A stretch of 64,000 bases of DNA from Camellia lanceoleosa (lineage: Eukaryota; Streptophyta; Magnoliopsida; Ericales; Theaceae): the NCBI GenBank assembly GCA_025200525.1, contig CM045761.1, positions 203,104,321 through 203,168,320 on the forward strand, written 5' to 3'. Made by a program: the position numbers and the translations under genes. Below the pieces are notes generated by a model that saw only the letters and a program-made list of their open reading frames with translations, did no database searches and had not been told where the DNA came from. Shown here piece after piece: positions 10,663 through 23,198 of this stretch; within the stretch, counting starts at the first letter, position 1, and each line of letters opens with the position of its first letter.

Positions 10663-12293
10663 TGTAGACCCGACTTTCTTCGCGCGCCCCCCTTTTGGAG
10701 AGGCACGAATTGGTCTTACTACAGTTCGGACTCTTGTCACGGTTCTGAATCTAATCTCACAAAATGCAATGTGAGACTGATAAACACCAAAGAGTCCAAG
10801 TCTGGCAATTGGTTTTAGAAAATCAATTTTGAATGAAAAAGCGCCAAACATGGACTGCTTTGCCAGATTACAGAGTCGCCACCTAAATATTTTATTTTTG
10901 GGAAATTTAGGAAACCCTGACTCGTGCCAAAGGCCACGTGTCCGTCATCACCAAAATTGCCTCAGCTCGGGAACTTGGGTACGAGAGGGGAAGGTCCTAA
11001 AATTAGCACCGCCCGATCAAAGGATCGGCCTCTACTAAGCATGATATGTTGTTTTATAAACCTTATGTGTTCTTATTTGATTATTAGCTAACTTTACTAT
11101 GTGACGCACACATACAAGTATAGACTAAAATCGCGAGAATTGGAACAAATCGACTTATGTTTGTTCTCGAAAATGGTTTGAAAGTGCTACTTGCAAGTAG
11201 GCTAAAGCACGGATTTGCCACCCTCAAAATGGGCTTACAACATGATTTTGCCACTTCGTAATGTGGGCTTAAAACTCACAATCATCAAGTTGTTTCAATT
11301 CAGGCAATCAAAGCCTCTACCCACAAGCATTCATGCAGTTAAGCATTTAAGCAAATAGCCTCATGGCAAGCATGCGAAACATGGCAACACTCACACTCAT
11401 GCAAGTATGCTAAAGCGTAAAATTTACAGTGTACTCCGAGCCAAAACAAAAGCTAGTTAGAAATATGCATGATCCTAACTATACAAAATGTCTAATGTAA
11501 CACATGCAATAATGCAATTAATAGGCTCGGCTATCTAAGATGGCATATGAATGCAACGATTTGATACACGTATTCAAATAGGTATTGAAATACGATGCAG
11601 TTTGAATGATGAGCCAAGCCCGGTGCATGCAAGACAAATAGATGAATGCAAACATGCAAAGCATAAGGTATGCTAATTGAAAAATGCCCTAAAACTAACC
11701 ATCAAAAGCGGTAAGTAAAAGGGAGAAAGATGTGGGGTTGGAAGACATGCACACACACACACGCTTATTATAACAATACGCCCTCTCGAAGGAGGGTCCG
11801 AATAAAAGCTCAGCTACACTAAGCGAAGCTAATTAAACTAATTAGACTAATTATTGCAAACCAATTGAATAACTAGCAAACTACTTACTAATTATTACAA
11901 CACTTTAAGAAATAGCTAATCTAAAGCTACTTGATTATTACAGCAATCAATGCAAATTAACTAAGTAATTAACATGTTAAATTATGCTGCTACTATTCTG
12001 CTCCGGGAACTAGAAAATGCATGCACTTGGTTTCTCGCCCTGAAAAGCCTTTCGGTTTGCTCTTGAGAGGCTCTGTTTGCAGGGTTGCTCCAAGAACTTC
12101 CTGCTCTACCTTACTAACTCATAGTTGAGGAATGCACCAGTGGCCTACTGGCCACGGGGAGCTGCTGCCGGCCACCTGCCGACCAAAGATGTGCACTGCC
12201 GGCCAAGGATGAAGCAGTGCCGACCACCAGTGAAGCACTATCGGCCACTAGTGTGCTGCATCACCATTCTACAATAGAGCTCAAACAGAGAAA

Positions 12294-12298
12294 AATGG
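12294..12298. repeat. Target site duplication AATGG (left; right copy 20006-20010)
   Basis: A perfect 5-bp repeat immediately outside the TG...CA ends of G3. Confidence 0.93.
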
Positions 12299-13796
12299 TG
12301 TCACGCCCCAAACCTGCCCCTAAAAGTTTGGGCATGACCTAATCATAAATGGACCTGTAACCTGGTATCCAAACCTATGGGGCCTTATTAGAAGCATAAA
12401 AATACGAACAAACATAGATACAACATATACCATTGAGCTATCTCTAATATGCCAGGATCTCATGCATCATATATTTCATTAACAACAGCCAAAGTTTAGA
12501 ACGGAATTCTTGGATATCAATTTCATACACATACATTTACAGTCCCAGCCTCATGATTGGGCGTACACAAAATAACACAAAAGCTATATACAATAACTTG
12601 GATGGCATTCAAAAGATAGACAAACATCTCCATAGTTTCACCAAAAATAAGTAGCTCGGTATAGTGCCTGGACACGTAAAGGTCGACCAAGGGAAACGGC
12701 ATCCTGGGCTAGGGTTGACCACCTGGTGGGTGACCTACAGAAACAGACATGACTGAGAGTGAGCCGGGCTCAATGAATAGTAATACATAAATAAAACATT
12801 GTTTAACTTAAACAGGTTACATATCAATACATTAGTCTGATTCTGTATTACGTACATAATGGCCTTAGGCCTAATCTTGTAACATAGCTTGGTGGCTATA
12901 AGCCCTTGAAAATGGTGGCATGAAGCCCTTGGGACGCATGGCATAACATTCTTATAAACATTTTGGCACTGTGGCCCTCATAACTTGTTGGCCGTAAAGC
13001 CCTTGTAAATGGCATATGGTATAAGCCCTTGTAAATGGCATAAGCCCTTGGAAATGGCATAAGCCCTTGGGTATGGCATAAGCCCTTGGAAATGGCACGA
13101 GGCCCTTGAAAATGGCGTTAAGCCCTTGAAAATGCTTTTCTTTATATACTTTTAGCATTAGTAGCCTTCAAACATTAACATAACACTAACATAAGTATAA
13201 TACATGCTTGGAACATTTATATAGCTGCCTTACATGTCTCGAAACATTGACACAATTACATAACAGTTACATAGGTACTACTACTCACAGTGCTGTGATG
13301 ATGTGCTATTTCCTCCTGGAGGGTGTCCTTAAGCTTGATCTCTTAATTTAATCTCAATTCCTCCTTTTGTTGGCCCTTCTCTTTGCTTTCCTTTTTCTCC
13401 TTTTCTCAACCCTTATTCCCTCCAAAAGAGGCCTCACGTTTTTTGACCAAAGCTCAACAAGACTAAGTGTATAAATAATGGCATAGAAGACAAAAATGAA
13501 TCGTTTAATCATTCTAAAATTAAAATTTCACGAACATACTTAATATTACTTAAAAATTATGCTGATCACAAATATATTATCAATTTCAGATAATTAAACT
13601 GTTAAGGCCTCCAATTTCTAATTCAAACGTTTTAGTAATGACAGATAGTTTACTTAAGAAACAGATAGGCTTCTAACACATGGATTTCACTTGCTTAATC
13701 AAACTTTTTTCATGGACTTGTACAGTAAACATTTAAAAGTACCGATTGAGGGCTGAGAATATAACTGAAATCATGTGCGAGGGTCGGGTTATTACA
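12299..13796 (-). mobile_element. 3' LTR of G3
   Basis: TGTCACGCCCCAAACC ... GTCGGGTTATTACA on the plus strand, adjacent to the polypurine tract. It contains a 19-bp minisatellite of AAGCCCTTGGAAATGGCAT type (about 12990-13135). Confidence 0.93.
12990..13135. repeat. 19-bp minisatellite in G3 3' LTR
   Basis: About seven units of ATAAGCCCTTGGAAATGGC with variants. The other G3 LTR has the same array at about 19200-19345. Confidence 0.88.
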
Positions 13797-13815
13797 CACT
13801 CCCCCCTTAAATAAG
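13797..13815 (-). other. Polypurine tract of G3
   Basis: The plus strand reads CACTCCCCCCTTAAAT; on the coding strand this is a purine-rich AAGGGGGGAGTG directly before the 3' LTR. Confidence 0.85.
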
Positions 13816-13840
13816 TTTGGTCCTCCAAACTTGCGTTACC

Positions 13841-16579
13841 TTAGGATCGAAACAGGTGTGGGTATTGGTGTTGCATTTCCTCCTCTCTTTCCCACGTTGC
13901 ATCAGTTCCGTAATGTTCTTGCCATTTAACTTTTACCATTGGAATTTCTCGGTTTCGTAACGTTTTTACTTGTCGGTCCAGAATGCGGATTGGTTTTTCC
14001 TCGTAAATCAACTTGTCATCCAACTCAATTTGATGATAATCAATGACATGTGACGGATCCGGAAGGTATCCACGAAGCATAGAGATATGAAACACGTTAT
14101 GCACTTGACTCATGTGTGGCGGAAGGGCAACTCGGTAAGCTACCGGACCCACTCTCTCCAGAATCTGAAAGGGACCGACATACTGAGGTGTCAACTTACC
14201 CTTTTTGCCGAATCTTGGGTGTCCTTTCATCAGAGTGACTTTCACAAAGACATGACTATCCACTTCAAATTCTAACTCCCTCCGTCGATTATCCGCATAA
14301 CTCTTCTGCCTGCTTTGAGTAGTTTTCAATCTTTCCCGAATAACTCGAATCTTTTCTGTTGTCAAGTGAACAATTTCAGGTCCTAACAAGGATTTATCTC
14401 CAACTTCAGCCCAACATACGGGAGAACGACATGGCCTTCCATACAAAGCTTCATAAGGTGCCATGTCTATACTCGAGTGGTAGCTATTGTTGTATGCAAA
14501 TTCTATCAACGACAGGTGAGTTTCCCAACTTTCTTGAAAATCCAGCGCACACATCCGGAGCATATCTTCTAGGGTTTGGATCGTTCTCTCGGACTGACCA
14601 TCGGTCTGGGGGTGGAAAGCTGTGCTAAACTTTAATTCTGTACCCATTGCTTCTTGTAAACTCTGCCAGAATCTGGAAACAAACTTAGGATCCCTATCTG
14701 ACACAATCGAGACCGGAACACCATGAAGCTTCACAATTTCATTCACATAAATTTCTGCCAATTTGTCTGCATTATATTGAGTTTTTACTGGCAAGAAGTG
14801 GGCGGACTTAGTTAATCGGTCCACAATGACCCAAATTGAATTCATACCCCGTGGAGTCCGTGGTAACCCCACAACAAAATCCATGGTCAAATGCTCCCAT
14901 TTCCACTCCGGGATGGGAAGAGGTTGCAACAATCTGGCAGGTCTTTGGTGCTCCGTTTTTACTTGCTGGCATTGCAAACACTTAGAAACAAATTCTGCGA
15001 TCTCCTTCTTCATACTTGGCCACCAAAAATTTTGCTTCAAGTCTCGGTACATTTTCGTACTTCCTGGGTGCATTGAAAACCTTGAGGTGTGTGCATCTTC
15101 CATCAGTTTTTGCTTAAGATTCATCACATTGGGAACACATACTCGGTTTTGAAACTTGAGCACTGAATCTACTACACGAAATCCCAGTTTTGGTTTTGTT
15201 TCTAATTCATCATGTATCTTCTTCAAAGTTTCATCTTCCATTTGGTGCACTTTAATTTCTCCAAGTAAGGTTGGTTGGGCGACCACTGCTGCCACTAAAG
15301 CTTTTTGACCGTATAACATGAAGCCCAATTCCATTTTATCCAATTCAATTGCCAGTTCCTTTTGCTCTGTAACCATACTTGCCATAATCCCCATATTTTT
15401 GCGACTGAGCGCATCCGCAACCGTGTTGGCTTTACCAGGATGGTAATAGATCTGTAAATCATAATCTTTGAGTAATTCCAACCACCGTCGCTGCCGCATA
15501 TTTAACTCTTTCTGAGTGAAAAGGTACTTGAGACTTTTATGGTCGGTGTATACTTCACAGGTGGTGCCATACAAATAATGTCTCCATATCTTTAAGGCAA
15601 AGACTACTGCTGCTAGCTCTAAATCATGCGTGGGATAATTCTTTTCGTGGGGTTTCAGCTGCCGAGAAGCATAAGCGATGACTCTTCCCTTTTGCATAAG
15701 TACACATCCCAGCCCTTTGTGTGAAGCATCACTGTAGATTACAAATCCTTCTGTACCGGATGGCAAGGCCAAAACTGGTGCTGTTGTCAACTTTGTTTTC
15801 AATTCTTGGAAGGCAGATTCCCACTCCTCTGACCATTCAAATGCAATTCCCTTTCGAATCAGTTGTGTAAGTGGCATAGCAATCTTGGAAAAATCTTGAA
15901 CAAATCTCCTGTAATAGCCAGCTAATCCCATAAAACTATGCACTTCGGTTATATTAGTAGGAGTTGGCCAATTTACGATTGCCTCAATTTTGTGTGGGTC
16001 AACAGAAACTCCTTCCTTCGTAATGATATGCCCCAGAAACGCCACCTCTAGTCGCCAGAATTCACATTTCTTCAGCTTTGCATACAATTTCTTTTCCCGG
16101 AGGGTTTGAAGGATCAAACGAAGATGATTCTCGTGAGCTTCTGCATCCTTCGAATAGATGAGAATATCGTCAATAAAGACCACCACGAACTCATCTAAAT
16201 AGGGCTTGAAAACACGGTTCATCAAATCCATAAAAGCTGCTGGCGCGTTAGTGACTCCGAAGGGCATAACCAAAAACTCATAATGACCATAGCGGGTTCG
16301 AAAGGCTGTCTTCTCAACATCCTCAGTCTTGACTTTTAATTGATGGTATCCAGACCGTAGATCAATTTTGGAAAAGACTTGTGCCCCCTGAAGCTGATCA
16401 AATAGATCATCAATTCTTGGTAATGGATACTTGTTCTTGATTGTGACTTTATTAAGTTCCCTGTAATCGATACAAAGCCGAAGCGTTCCATCCTTCTTCT
16501 TTACAAACAGAACTGGCGCACTCCACGGAGACACACTTGGACGGATGAATCCCTTGTCCAATAAATCCTGCAATTTCAT
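13841..16579 (-). CDS. pol: G3 pol: reverse transcriptase, RNase H, integrase and chromodomain
   Basis: An open 912-residue reading frame. The RT spans roughly residues 10-185, with the catalytic FIDD box at 135-138. RNase H follows with D283, E321, D346 and D389 in the expected places. The integrase has an HHCC zinc site (H497, H504, C534, C537) and a catalytic triad D567, D628, E664, with exactly 35 residues between the last two. A chromodomain-like tail (residues about 850-905) is typical of Tekay/Del chromoviruses and in the family directs insertion to heterochromatin. It is in frame with gag-protease upstream; only a TAG at 16580-16582, where the family has leucine, separates them, so the ORF start is artificial. 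Pol enzymes copy the element RNA and integrate the DNA in the nucleus. Confidence 0.95.
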   Translation of the reverse strand: MKLQDLLDKGFIRPSVSPWSAPVLFVKKKDGTLRLCIDYRELNKVTIKNKYPLPRIDDLFDQLQGAQVFSKIDLRSGYHQLKVKTEDVEKTAFRTRYGHYEFLVMPFGVTNAPAAFMDLMNRVFKPYLDEFVVVFIDDILIYSKDAEAHENHLRLILQTLREKKLYAKLKKCEFWRLEVAFLGHIITKEGVSVDPHKIEAIVNWPTPTNITEVHSFMGLAGYYRRFVQDFSKIAMPLTQLIRKGIAFEWSEEWESAFQELKTKLTTAPVLALPSGTEGFVIYSDASHKGLGCVLMQKGRVIAYASRQLKPHEKNYPTHDLELAAVVFALKIWRHYLYGTTCEVYTDHKSLKYLFTQKELNMRQRRWLELLKDYDLQIYYHPGKANTVADALSRKNMGIMASMVTEQKELAIELDKMELGFMLYGQKALVAAVVAQPTLLGEIKVHQMEDETLKKIHDELETKPKLGFRVVDSVLKFQNRVCVPNVMNLKQKLMEDAHTSRFSMHPGSTKMYRDLKQNFWWPSMKKEIAEFVSKCLQCQQVKTEHQRPARLLQPLPIPEWKWEHLTMDFVVGLPRTPRGMNSIWVIVDRLTKSAHFLPVKTQYNADKLAEIYVNEIVKLHGVPVSIVSDRDPKFVSRFWQSLQEAMGTELKFSTAFHPQTDGQSERTIQTLEDMLRMCALDFQESWETHLSLIEFAYNNSYHSSIDMAPYEALYGRPCRSPVCWAEVGDKSLLGPEIVHLTTEKIRVIRERLKTTQSRQKSYADNRRRELEFEVDSHVFVKVTLMKGHPRFGKKGKLTPQYVGPFQILERVGPVAYRVALPPHMSQVHNVFHISMLRGYLPDPSHVIDYHQIELDDKLIYEEKPIRILDRQVKTLRNREIPMVKVKWQEHYGTDATWEREEEMQHQYPHLFRS

Positions 16580-16582
16580 TTT

Positions 16583-17452
16583 CTATTCCTTCATCTCAAC
16601 TGGCGACATCCTACACGGAGTCTTCGAAATGGGTTGAGTCCCCGGTGCTACGTCAATGGTAAACTCAATTTCACGGTCTATCAACTGCCCTGGCAATTCC
16701 TCAGGAAAGACATTCGGAAATTCGCAAACAACTGGAATTCTGTTGGCATTCCCATTCACCACTTGCCCCTCCAAAATACTGCATAAATATCCCCGACACC
16801 CTTTCTGAATTAATTTACACGCCTTTGCCGCAGAAATCAAATAAGGTGGAGAAGTCACTTCCTGCCCCTGAACCATAAACTCTGATTGACCCGGAGGGTG
16901 GAAATGGAGCTGTTTAGCCAAACAATCTATAGTTGCACCATATTCACCTAACCAATCCATTCCCAGGATAATATCAAAATGGGTTATGTCGAGTGGTAGT
17001 AGATTGGCATATACCCAGATATCCCCAAGTTCGAGTTCACAACCATGGTAAACAGAAGTACAAAGTATAGAGTCTCCCAAAGGTGAAGACACACACAACA
17101 CATAAGACAGTTTTTCCTCAGTTTGATCTAAGTTTTGTGCAAATAGTTTCGACACGAAGGAGTGAGTAGAACTAGAATCAAATAAAACAAAAGCAGAATG
17201 ACCATGAACCATAAATATACCTGACACCACTGTTGCTGCATTTTGCACATCCCCTGGAACCAATGCAAACACTCTGCCTCGTCTCGCTGTGTCTTTACTG
17301 CTATTTGGTTTGACCGGTGCCTTGGTGTTATTCGTTGGTGTAGACCCCGCTGAACTCGTAGCAGCCCTGTTGTCATTTCGTTGATTCCTTTGGGGGCAGT
17401 CCTTTATCAAATGTCCCATTTTGCCACACTGATAACAGGCTCCCGACTTCCA
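16583..17452 (-). pseudogene. G3 gag zinc knuckle, aspartic protease and linker to RT
   Basis: It continues the gag frame after a TAA at 17453-17455. It opens with the second half of the nucleocapsid region, a CCHC knuckle (CYQCGKMGHLIKDC), then a basic linker and the aspartic protease with the core LFDSSSTHSF near 17179. Plant gypsy proteases normally carry D-S-G or D-T-G here, so the D-S-S triad suggests a weakened or dead enzyme. The region ends with FPEELPG and REIEFTIDV leading into RT and a premature TAG. The protein would cleave the Gag-Pol polyprotein in the virus-like particle. Confidence 0.88.
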
Positions 17453-18316
17453 TTAACATATCCCCCGATGCCTCTTCCCACATTTCGAACAATTGGGAAT
17501 CGTACCCTGACTAGGAGCAACACTATTTGAAGTCCCTGAGTTTTGTTTCTTGTTTGGTGGAGTAGTCGCTCCCTTCGACCATTGGTTGTTTTGTCTCTTT
17601 CCTTTCCATTCGGTAATCCGGTTACGGCAAGAAGGTTCCTCGCCTATATGACCCTCTCGGACATCTACATAAGTAGGCAACTTTAACATATTGACTCGAT
17701 CCAGAATTGCTCCTCGTAATCCCCCTTCAAATTTTCGTGCCTTCTTATAGTCCGTGTCTACCATATGCGGCGCGAACCGGGCCAACTCCGCAAATTGGGC
17801 CTCATATTCAGCAACAGTCTTGTTCCTTTGTCTGAGAGTTTCAAATTCAGTCACCTTTTTATCCCGCATACTTTGAGGAAAGTATTTATCATAAAACAGC
17901 TCTAGAAATATGTCCCATGTTAGTCCTGGATGGGTTGTTCTCGTTAGCATCCACCATCTGTGTGCTTCATCTTCAAAGGTAAAGGCAGCCAGTTGCATTT
18001 TTTGAGCTTCGGTGCAAGGGAAAACTTCAAATAATTTCTCTATACCCAACACCCAGGCCTCAGCTTTCATTGGTTCTATTCCGCCTTTGAAAGATGGTGG
18101 TTTCATCTTTTTAAATTCCTTAGTAAGAGTAATAGTTCGATCTTCAACATGGAACTCTGGTACTACTGGTGGAGGTACTGGTTGTGGTGGTGGTTGTTGT
18201 TGAGGCTGTTGCTGTTGTTGACGTAAAGTCTCCGCCATTTCCATAATCATCCTTTCCATCCTGTCAAGCCATGCTGAGGTAGCATCTTCCACCTCTTCTG
18301 TCCTCGTTCTCACCAT
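17453..18316 (-). CDS. gag: G3 gag (capsid), truncated before the zinc knuckle
   Basis: 287 residues starting MVRTRTEEVED. It has a Q/P-rich stretch (residues about 33-52), then the retrotransposon gag capsid domain with the hallmark FEDEAHRWW and W..F...F..KYFP segments, followed by a basic region and CSKCGKRHRGIC. A TAA then stops translation just before the CCHC knuckle. The ATG lies about 180 bases downstream of the primer binding site. Gag forms the cytoplasmic virus-like particle that packages element RNA. Loss of the knuckle and of read-through to pol makes this copy defective. Confidence 0.93.
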   Translation of the reverse strand: MVRTRTEEVEDATSAWLDRMERMIMEMAETLRQQQQQPQQQPPPQPVPPPVVPEFHVEDRTITLTKEFKKMKPPSFKGGIEPMKAEAWVLGIEKLFEVFPCTEAQKMQLAAFTFEDEAHRWWMLTRTTHPGLTWDIFLELFYDKYFPQSMRDKKVTEFETLRQRNKTVAEYEAQFAELARFAPHMVDTDYKKARKFEGGLRGAILDRVNMLKLPTYVDVREGHIGEEPSCRNRITEWKGKRQNNQWSKGATTPPNKKQNSGTSNSVAPSQGTIPNCSKCGKRHRGIC

Positions 18317-18494
18317 GATCTACACAACAATCAATTATACACGATAGGAATAGTTTAATATGGTTAGCATTATCAGAGTACACGTAATGTTGCCATCGAA
18401 CTTGTCTGATATTTTTAGGATGTCATGCATGATGCCTAAATCTTTTCTAGACACCCTACAGCTTAATGGATCCGTGTGTGAGATAGCAACTCGT

Positions 18495-18506
18495 GCTCTG
18501 ATACCA
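18495..18506 (-). other. Primer binding site of G3 (initiator tRNA-Met)
   Basis: The minus strand reads TGGTATCAGAGC, complementary to the 3' end of plant initiator tRNA-Met, two bases from the 5' LTR end. Confidence 0.95.
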
Positions 18507-18508
18507 CT

Positions 18509-20005
18509 TGTCACGCCCCAAACCTGCCCCTAAAAGTTTGGGCATGACCTAATCATAAATGGACTTGTAACTTGGTATCCAAACCTATGGGGCCTTATTG
18601 GAAGCGTAAAAATACGAACAAACATAGATACAACATATACCATTGATCTATCTCTAATATGCCAGGATCTCATGCATCATATATTTCAGTAACAACAGCC
18701 AAAGTTTAGAATGGAATTCTTGGATATCGATTTCATACACATACATTTACAGTCCCAGCCTCATGATTGGGCGTACACAAAAGAACACAAAAGCTATATA
18801 CAACAACTTGGATGGCATTCAAAAGGTACACAAACATCTCCATAGTTTCACCAAAAATAAGTAGCTCGGTATAGTGCCTGGACACGTAAAGGTCGACCAA
18901 GGGAAACGACATCCTGGGCTAGGGTTGACCACCTGGTGGGTGACCTACAGAAACAGACATGACTGAGAGTGAGCCGGGCTCAGTGAATAGCAATACATAA
19001 ATAAAACATTGTTTAACTTAAACAGGTTACATATCAATACATTAGTCTGATTCTGTATTACGTACATAATGGCCTTAGGCCTAATCTTGTAACATAGCTT
19101 GGTGGCTATAAGCCCTTGAAAATGGTGGCATGAAGCCCTTGGGACGCATGGCATAACATTCTTGTAAACATTTTGGCATTGTGGCCCTCATAACTTGTTG
19201 GCCGTAAAGCCCTTGTAAATGGCATATGGCATAAGCCCTTGTAAATGGCATAAGCCCTTGGAAATGGCATAAGCCCTTGGGTATGGCATAAGCCCTTGGA
19301 AATGGCACGAGGCCCTTGAAAATGGCGTTAAGCCCTTGAAAATGCTTTTCTTTATATACTTTTAGCATTAGTAGCCTTCAAACATTAACATAACACTAAC
19401 ATAAGTATCATACATGCTTGGAACATTTATATAGCTACCTTACATGTCTCGAAACATTGACACAATTACATAACAGTTACATAGGTACTACTACTCACAG
19501 TGCTGTGATGACGTGCTATTTCCTCCTGGAGGGTGTCCTCAAGCTTGATCTCTTAATTTAATCTCAATTCCTCCCTTTGTTGGCTCTTCTCTTTGCTTTC
19601 CTTTTTCTCCTTTTCTCAAACCTTAGTCCCTCCAAAAGAGGCCTCACGTTTTTTGACCAAAGCTCAACAAGACTAAGTGTATAAATAATGGCGTATAAGA
19701 CAAAAATGAATCGTTTAATCATTCCAAAATTAAAATTTCACGAACATATTTAATATTACTTAAAAATTATGCTGATCACAAATATATTATCAATTTCAGA
19801 TAATTAAACTGTTAAGGCCTCCAATTTCTAATTCAAATGTTTTAGTAATGACAGATAGTTTTCTTAAGAAACAGATAGGCTTCTAACACATAGATTTCAC
19901 TTGCTCAATCAAACTTTTTCATGGACTTATACAGTAAACATTTAAAAGTACCGATTGAGGGCTGAGAATATAACAGAAATCATGTGCGAGGGTCGGGTTA
20001 TTACA
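18509..20005 (-). mobile_element. 5' LTR of G3
   Basis: It starts TGTCACGCCCC and ends GGGTTATTACA on the plus strand, is 1497 bp, and is nearly identical to 12299-13796. It includes the 19-bp minisatellite at about 19200-19345. As the 5' LTR it would hold the promoter for G3 transcription toward lower coordinates. Confidence 0.93.
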
Positions 20006-21368
20006 AATGGAGAGTCTCCCAAGGGTATGTTTGTACTATGTCCCTCCTTATCATCTTAAAACATCAAAGGAATGGCATACTTGGATCCAAAACCACTAAT
20101 CAAGCATTTTCAATGCATGATGGCCAAAGATCCAAGTTATACACTTTCAATGAATGCACAAATACAAGACTCAAGTCCACCCCCCTATCATGCATGATCA
20201 AGGGCAATGGAGACAAAGGAGATTGGCTCATTTTCATCACTTTGAGTATGAAATGGACCAATCTACCTTGTGTTCAATATAACATCCGATTGAACACAAT
20301 GCAATGCAAACAACAATGCTTATCTTGGCATGTTTTACTTGATTCAATTCTTGTTTACACATTTTAAGTTACCAAACCATTCATTAATTGATTTGTCCAA
20401 ATGTGAAAGTCCTCTCATGAGAGAGAGGTCAATCAAAAGATGACTCAAGACATGAGAGAGACCATGCCTTTGACTAGGAGGAACCCTCAAAAGAGGGTTA
20501 AAGCCATTTAAGCACAAGTCTCAATCCCAAGCTTAAACACAACTTTAAGACTAACCAACCCTCAAAACAAATAGAAAAATGAAGAAATGAGGGAGGTGGT
20601 AGAATTTCAATACTAAAATGGCATGAAACACAAGACTCTAACATACAAACAACTCATGTACAACATGTTAGGGGACTTAAGCATTAAAACTAGTGAAGAG
20701 CTTTACACTAGAACCATGCAATATCAAACTCAAATGGCCAAACTAGCCTTAGACAGACCTCAAACATGCCAAAATAGTGGCTAAAATGAGCTGAGATGGT
20801 AGCATGAAAGGCAAGAAAACATACTCATGTATTGGCTTATAAACAAAGCACAAAGCACACCTCTCAAAATTAATGAAAGAGTGGAATATGTGAGAGTTTG
20901 ACAAGGCTACATGCACTGAAATCACGTGCTAAATGATGCCAAAACATGCAATCATCACATTCACAACATGTTAGAAGCCTTAAATCTCAAAGCTAGTAAG
21001 GGCCTTTGCACTACAACCATGCATAACAAGTCTCATATGATCAAGACCACTCAAAACAGAGTTAAAACATGCTAAAACAATTGCAAAAACATGTTGGAAT
21101 GGAGCTAGTACAAGCTAAAATGATAGGCTAACTCATTAAGTATGTTAAGCTAGTAAGCATGATTACACTACAAGTGTAAGAAGCAAACAAGAGGTGCTCC
21201 AACCAGCCAAAAAAAGAGTTATAACATGTTAAAATAAGGCCAAAAACATGCTGAGAACAAGCCACGAGATGGTAGAAAAACATGCTCAACTATTAGGCCA
21301 TCAACACATGCAAACAAGATACAAGGAGGGAGGACCACCCCCTCCTATTTTGGTCCTTAAAACCAACT

Positions 21369-21407
21369 TTCTACCATTGAAAAATCTCTGAGTTTCAGTG
21401 GTAGAAA
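21369..21407 (-). other. Conserved leader hairpin in minus-strand solo LTR
   Basis: TTTCTACCATTGAAA and TTTCAGTGGTAGAAA flank a short loop. It is the same hairpin as in LTR A, with an outer TA/TA step where others have CA/TG. Confidence 0.65.
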
Positions 21408-21969
21408 GGCCAAACAAAGGGTGTTTCAAAAGCTTAGAAATGTGGCTCAAAAGGCTTTACAAGCCAAAGAGCAAAGGGAGGGAACTATCCCCCTAACCAA
21501 ACAAGGCTCAAACCAACATGTTAAGACCTTAAAAACAGAACTTTTTAGAGGCTAAAACCAGCTTCAAAGTAGCATACAAAGGTGGCCAAGCAATGAACTA
21601 AAACAAAGCTTAAAAGGAGTAAATCCTTACCCTTGAAGCACAGCAACAAAACATCAAGCAAATAGCTCCAAGGAGCTCAAACAAGGCCTCCAAGAACCTC
21701 AACCTTAAGGTGAAGGTGTTTGGCTAAGGGTGCTAGTGCAAATGTGTAGAGAAAGCACACTTTCAAGCACAAAATATAGAGAGAGAGGATTCTAGAGTGA
21801 GAGAGAGAAAATTCTAGCTTAGCTCAAACTTTGTAACCCTTTGCATGCATATAGATGAGCTCTATATATAGAAGATACAAAAGCTCCTTGAAGAGATCCA
21901 ACCATCCATGTGCAAGCAGATGGGCTCATCTGTGCAAACAGCTGTCAAAATATTTGCAAAAATATCTAC

Positions 21970-22100
21970 TGATGCATTGGTGGCCGGCCGGCCATCAGTG
22001 GTGGCCGGCAGGCTTCATTGATGGCCGGCAGGCCTCATCAATGGCCGGCAGGGCAAATCTAATAGCCAGCAGCCCTCAATGATGGCCGGCAGGCCATCAA
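21970..22100. repeat. GGCCGGC palindrome cluster
   Basis: Six or more copies of ATGGCCGGCAGG-type units, including GGCCGGCCGGCC, upstream (on the minus strand) of the LTR's TATA box. A matching cluster is found at 12120-12250 in the same LTR. Confidence 0.75.
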
Positions 22101-22593
22101 GAACATCACTATGCAAAGACCAACACATGGTCCAAATATGAGACAGAATGGAAATAGGGTTTGGAAAGATCAAACCTGGAGCATTCCACCGCGAAGTTCT
22201 AGCGCTCGACGAGTAATTAGACTCATCATTGGATGTATTTATAAGAACATCCAAGTCTTGAGGACGGTCAAAAATGGGGTGTCTATAACACCACAATTTG
22301 ACCTTATTATGTTTTGCCATTATGGTCTTGGGTTTGTAAATAATATGTGTAAATTTCTTGTGACACTTATATTTTTGAAGGGCATGTATATGTATTATTG
22401 TGTTATGTGGTTAACTCTATGATTTTGCTCATGATTGGCACAACTCAATGAACTTCTCCTTATGATATGCTTCCATTTATGGCCCCATTAGTACAAATAT
22501 TCAGTATGATCGTTTGAGGCCTTCAGTAATCTACGAATTACTGGCCAGTTATGACCTAAACTTTTAGGGGCAGGTTCGGGTCATGACATGACT

Positions 22594-23198
22594 ATTAATA
22601 ACAAATACCTATTACCTCGAATAGATGACCTATTTGACCAACTCTAGGGGACACAAGTGTTCTCCAAGATAGACCTTAGATCCAGGTATCATCAGCTAAA
22701 AGTTAAAGCAGAAGACATAGAGAAAATTGTATTCAGAACCAGATACGGACACTACGAATTTTTGGTAATGCCATTTGGGGTAACAAATGCACTTGCAACG
22801 TTTATGGACCTAATGAATAGGGTTTTCAAACAATTTCTTGATGAATTTATCATTAAATTTATTGATGTTATACTGATTTACTCCCAAAGCAAGGAAGAAC
22901 ATGAAAATCATTTGAGAACTGCCTTACAGCTTTTGAGAGAAAAGAAGTTGTATGCGAAATTTTCCAAATTTGAATTCTGGCTTGACAGCATAACGTTTCT
23001 GGGACATGTGATTAACAAGGATGGTGTATCAGTGGACCCACAGAAAATTGAAGCCATTGTAAACTGGCCAAGACCAACCAATGTGTCAGAAATCAAAAGT
23101 TTTTTGGGGCTTGCTGGCTACTATCGCAGATTTGTGAGAGACTTCTCTAAGCTTGCTATGCCACACAAAAAAATGCCATACAAAAAAATGTTTGCTTA
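22594..23198 (+). pseudogene. pol: G1 pol fragment: reverse transcriptase palm
   Basis: It continues the frame of 8096-8382: [17 protein letters not shown], a premature TAG at 22645-22647, then [15 protein letters not shown], the conserved [15 protein letters not shown], and the catalytic box reading FIDV instead of FIDD at about 22858-22869. It goes on through FLGHVI and [19 protein letters not shown] and then breaks into A-rich short repeats (ATGCCACACAAAAAA type) just before LTR T2 at 23199. Loss of the second catalytic aspartate and the stop codon show the enzyme is dead. The RNase H part that should follow is absent from the window. Confidence 0.9.

Larger units (their letters stand above)
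12299..20005 (-). mobile_element. G3: complete Tekay-type Ty3/gypsy chromovirus element (7.7 kb)
   Basis: Two LTRs of 1498 and 1497 bp, a perfect AATGG target duplication, a primer binding site complementary to initiator tRNA-Met, gag, protease, RT, RNase H, integrase and C-terminal chromodomain in one frame, and a polypurine tract at 13797-13815. By eye the LTRs differ at about 35-40 positions (about 2.5%), so this is the youngest datable insertion here. At commonly used plant rates that is of the order of a million years. Two in-frame stops (17453-17455 and 16580-16582) make the copy non-autonomous. Confidence 0.95.
10663..22287 (-). mobile_element. Minus-strand Tat-like solo LTR (3.9 kb), split by G3
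   Basis: On the plus strand it starts TGTAGACCCGACTTTC and ends AAAATGGGGTGTCTATA (the expected terminal CA mutated to TA). It is flanked by ACACC at 10658-10662 and 22288-22292. Its own sequence is 10663-12298 plus 20011-22287, about 3.9 kb, with no coding capacity. Reading on the minus strand it has the family's blocks: GACCGTCCTCAAGACTTGG start, TATA, the hairpin at 21369-21407, GGCCGGC palindromes at 21970-22100 and 12120-12250, and the conserved GAGTCGCCACCTAAATAT end (10872-10890 region). Translated ORFs in it are shadows. Confidence 0.88.
8383..22588 (+). mobile_element. G2: solo LTR of a chromovirus-like element, split by nested insertions
   Basis: It starts TGTGATAACCCAACCC and ends GGTTCGGGTCATGACA with a perfect TGACT duplication. 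Its own sequence is 8383-10662 plus 22293-22588 (about 2.57 kb), close to the 2467 bp LTR of G1, and it holds no coding region, so it is a solo LTR left by recombination. Its end (CTTTTAGGGGCAGGTTCGGG) matches the ends of the G3 and G1 LTRs. It carries a 27-bp minisatellite and a cluster of CGCTCGAGCG-like palindromes. Confidence 0.88.

Noticed and set aside
14087..15152. Plus-strand ORFs of 62-108 residues opposite G3 pol
   Set aside because: Shadows of the strong 912-residue minus-strand frame.
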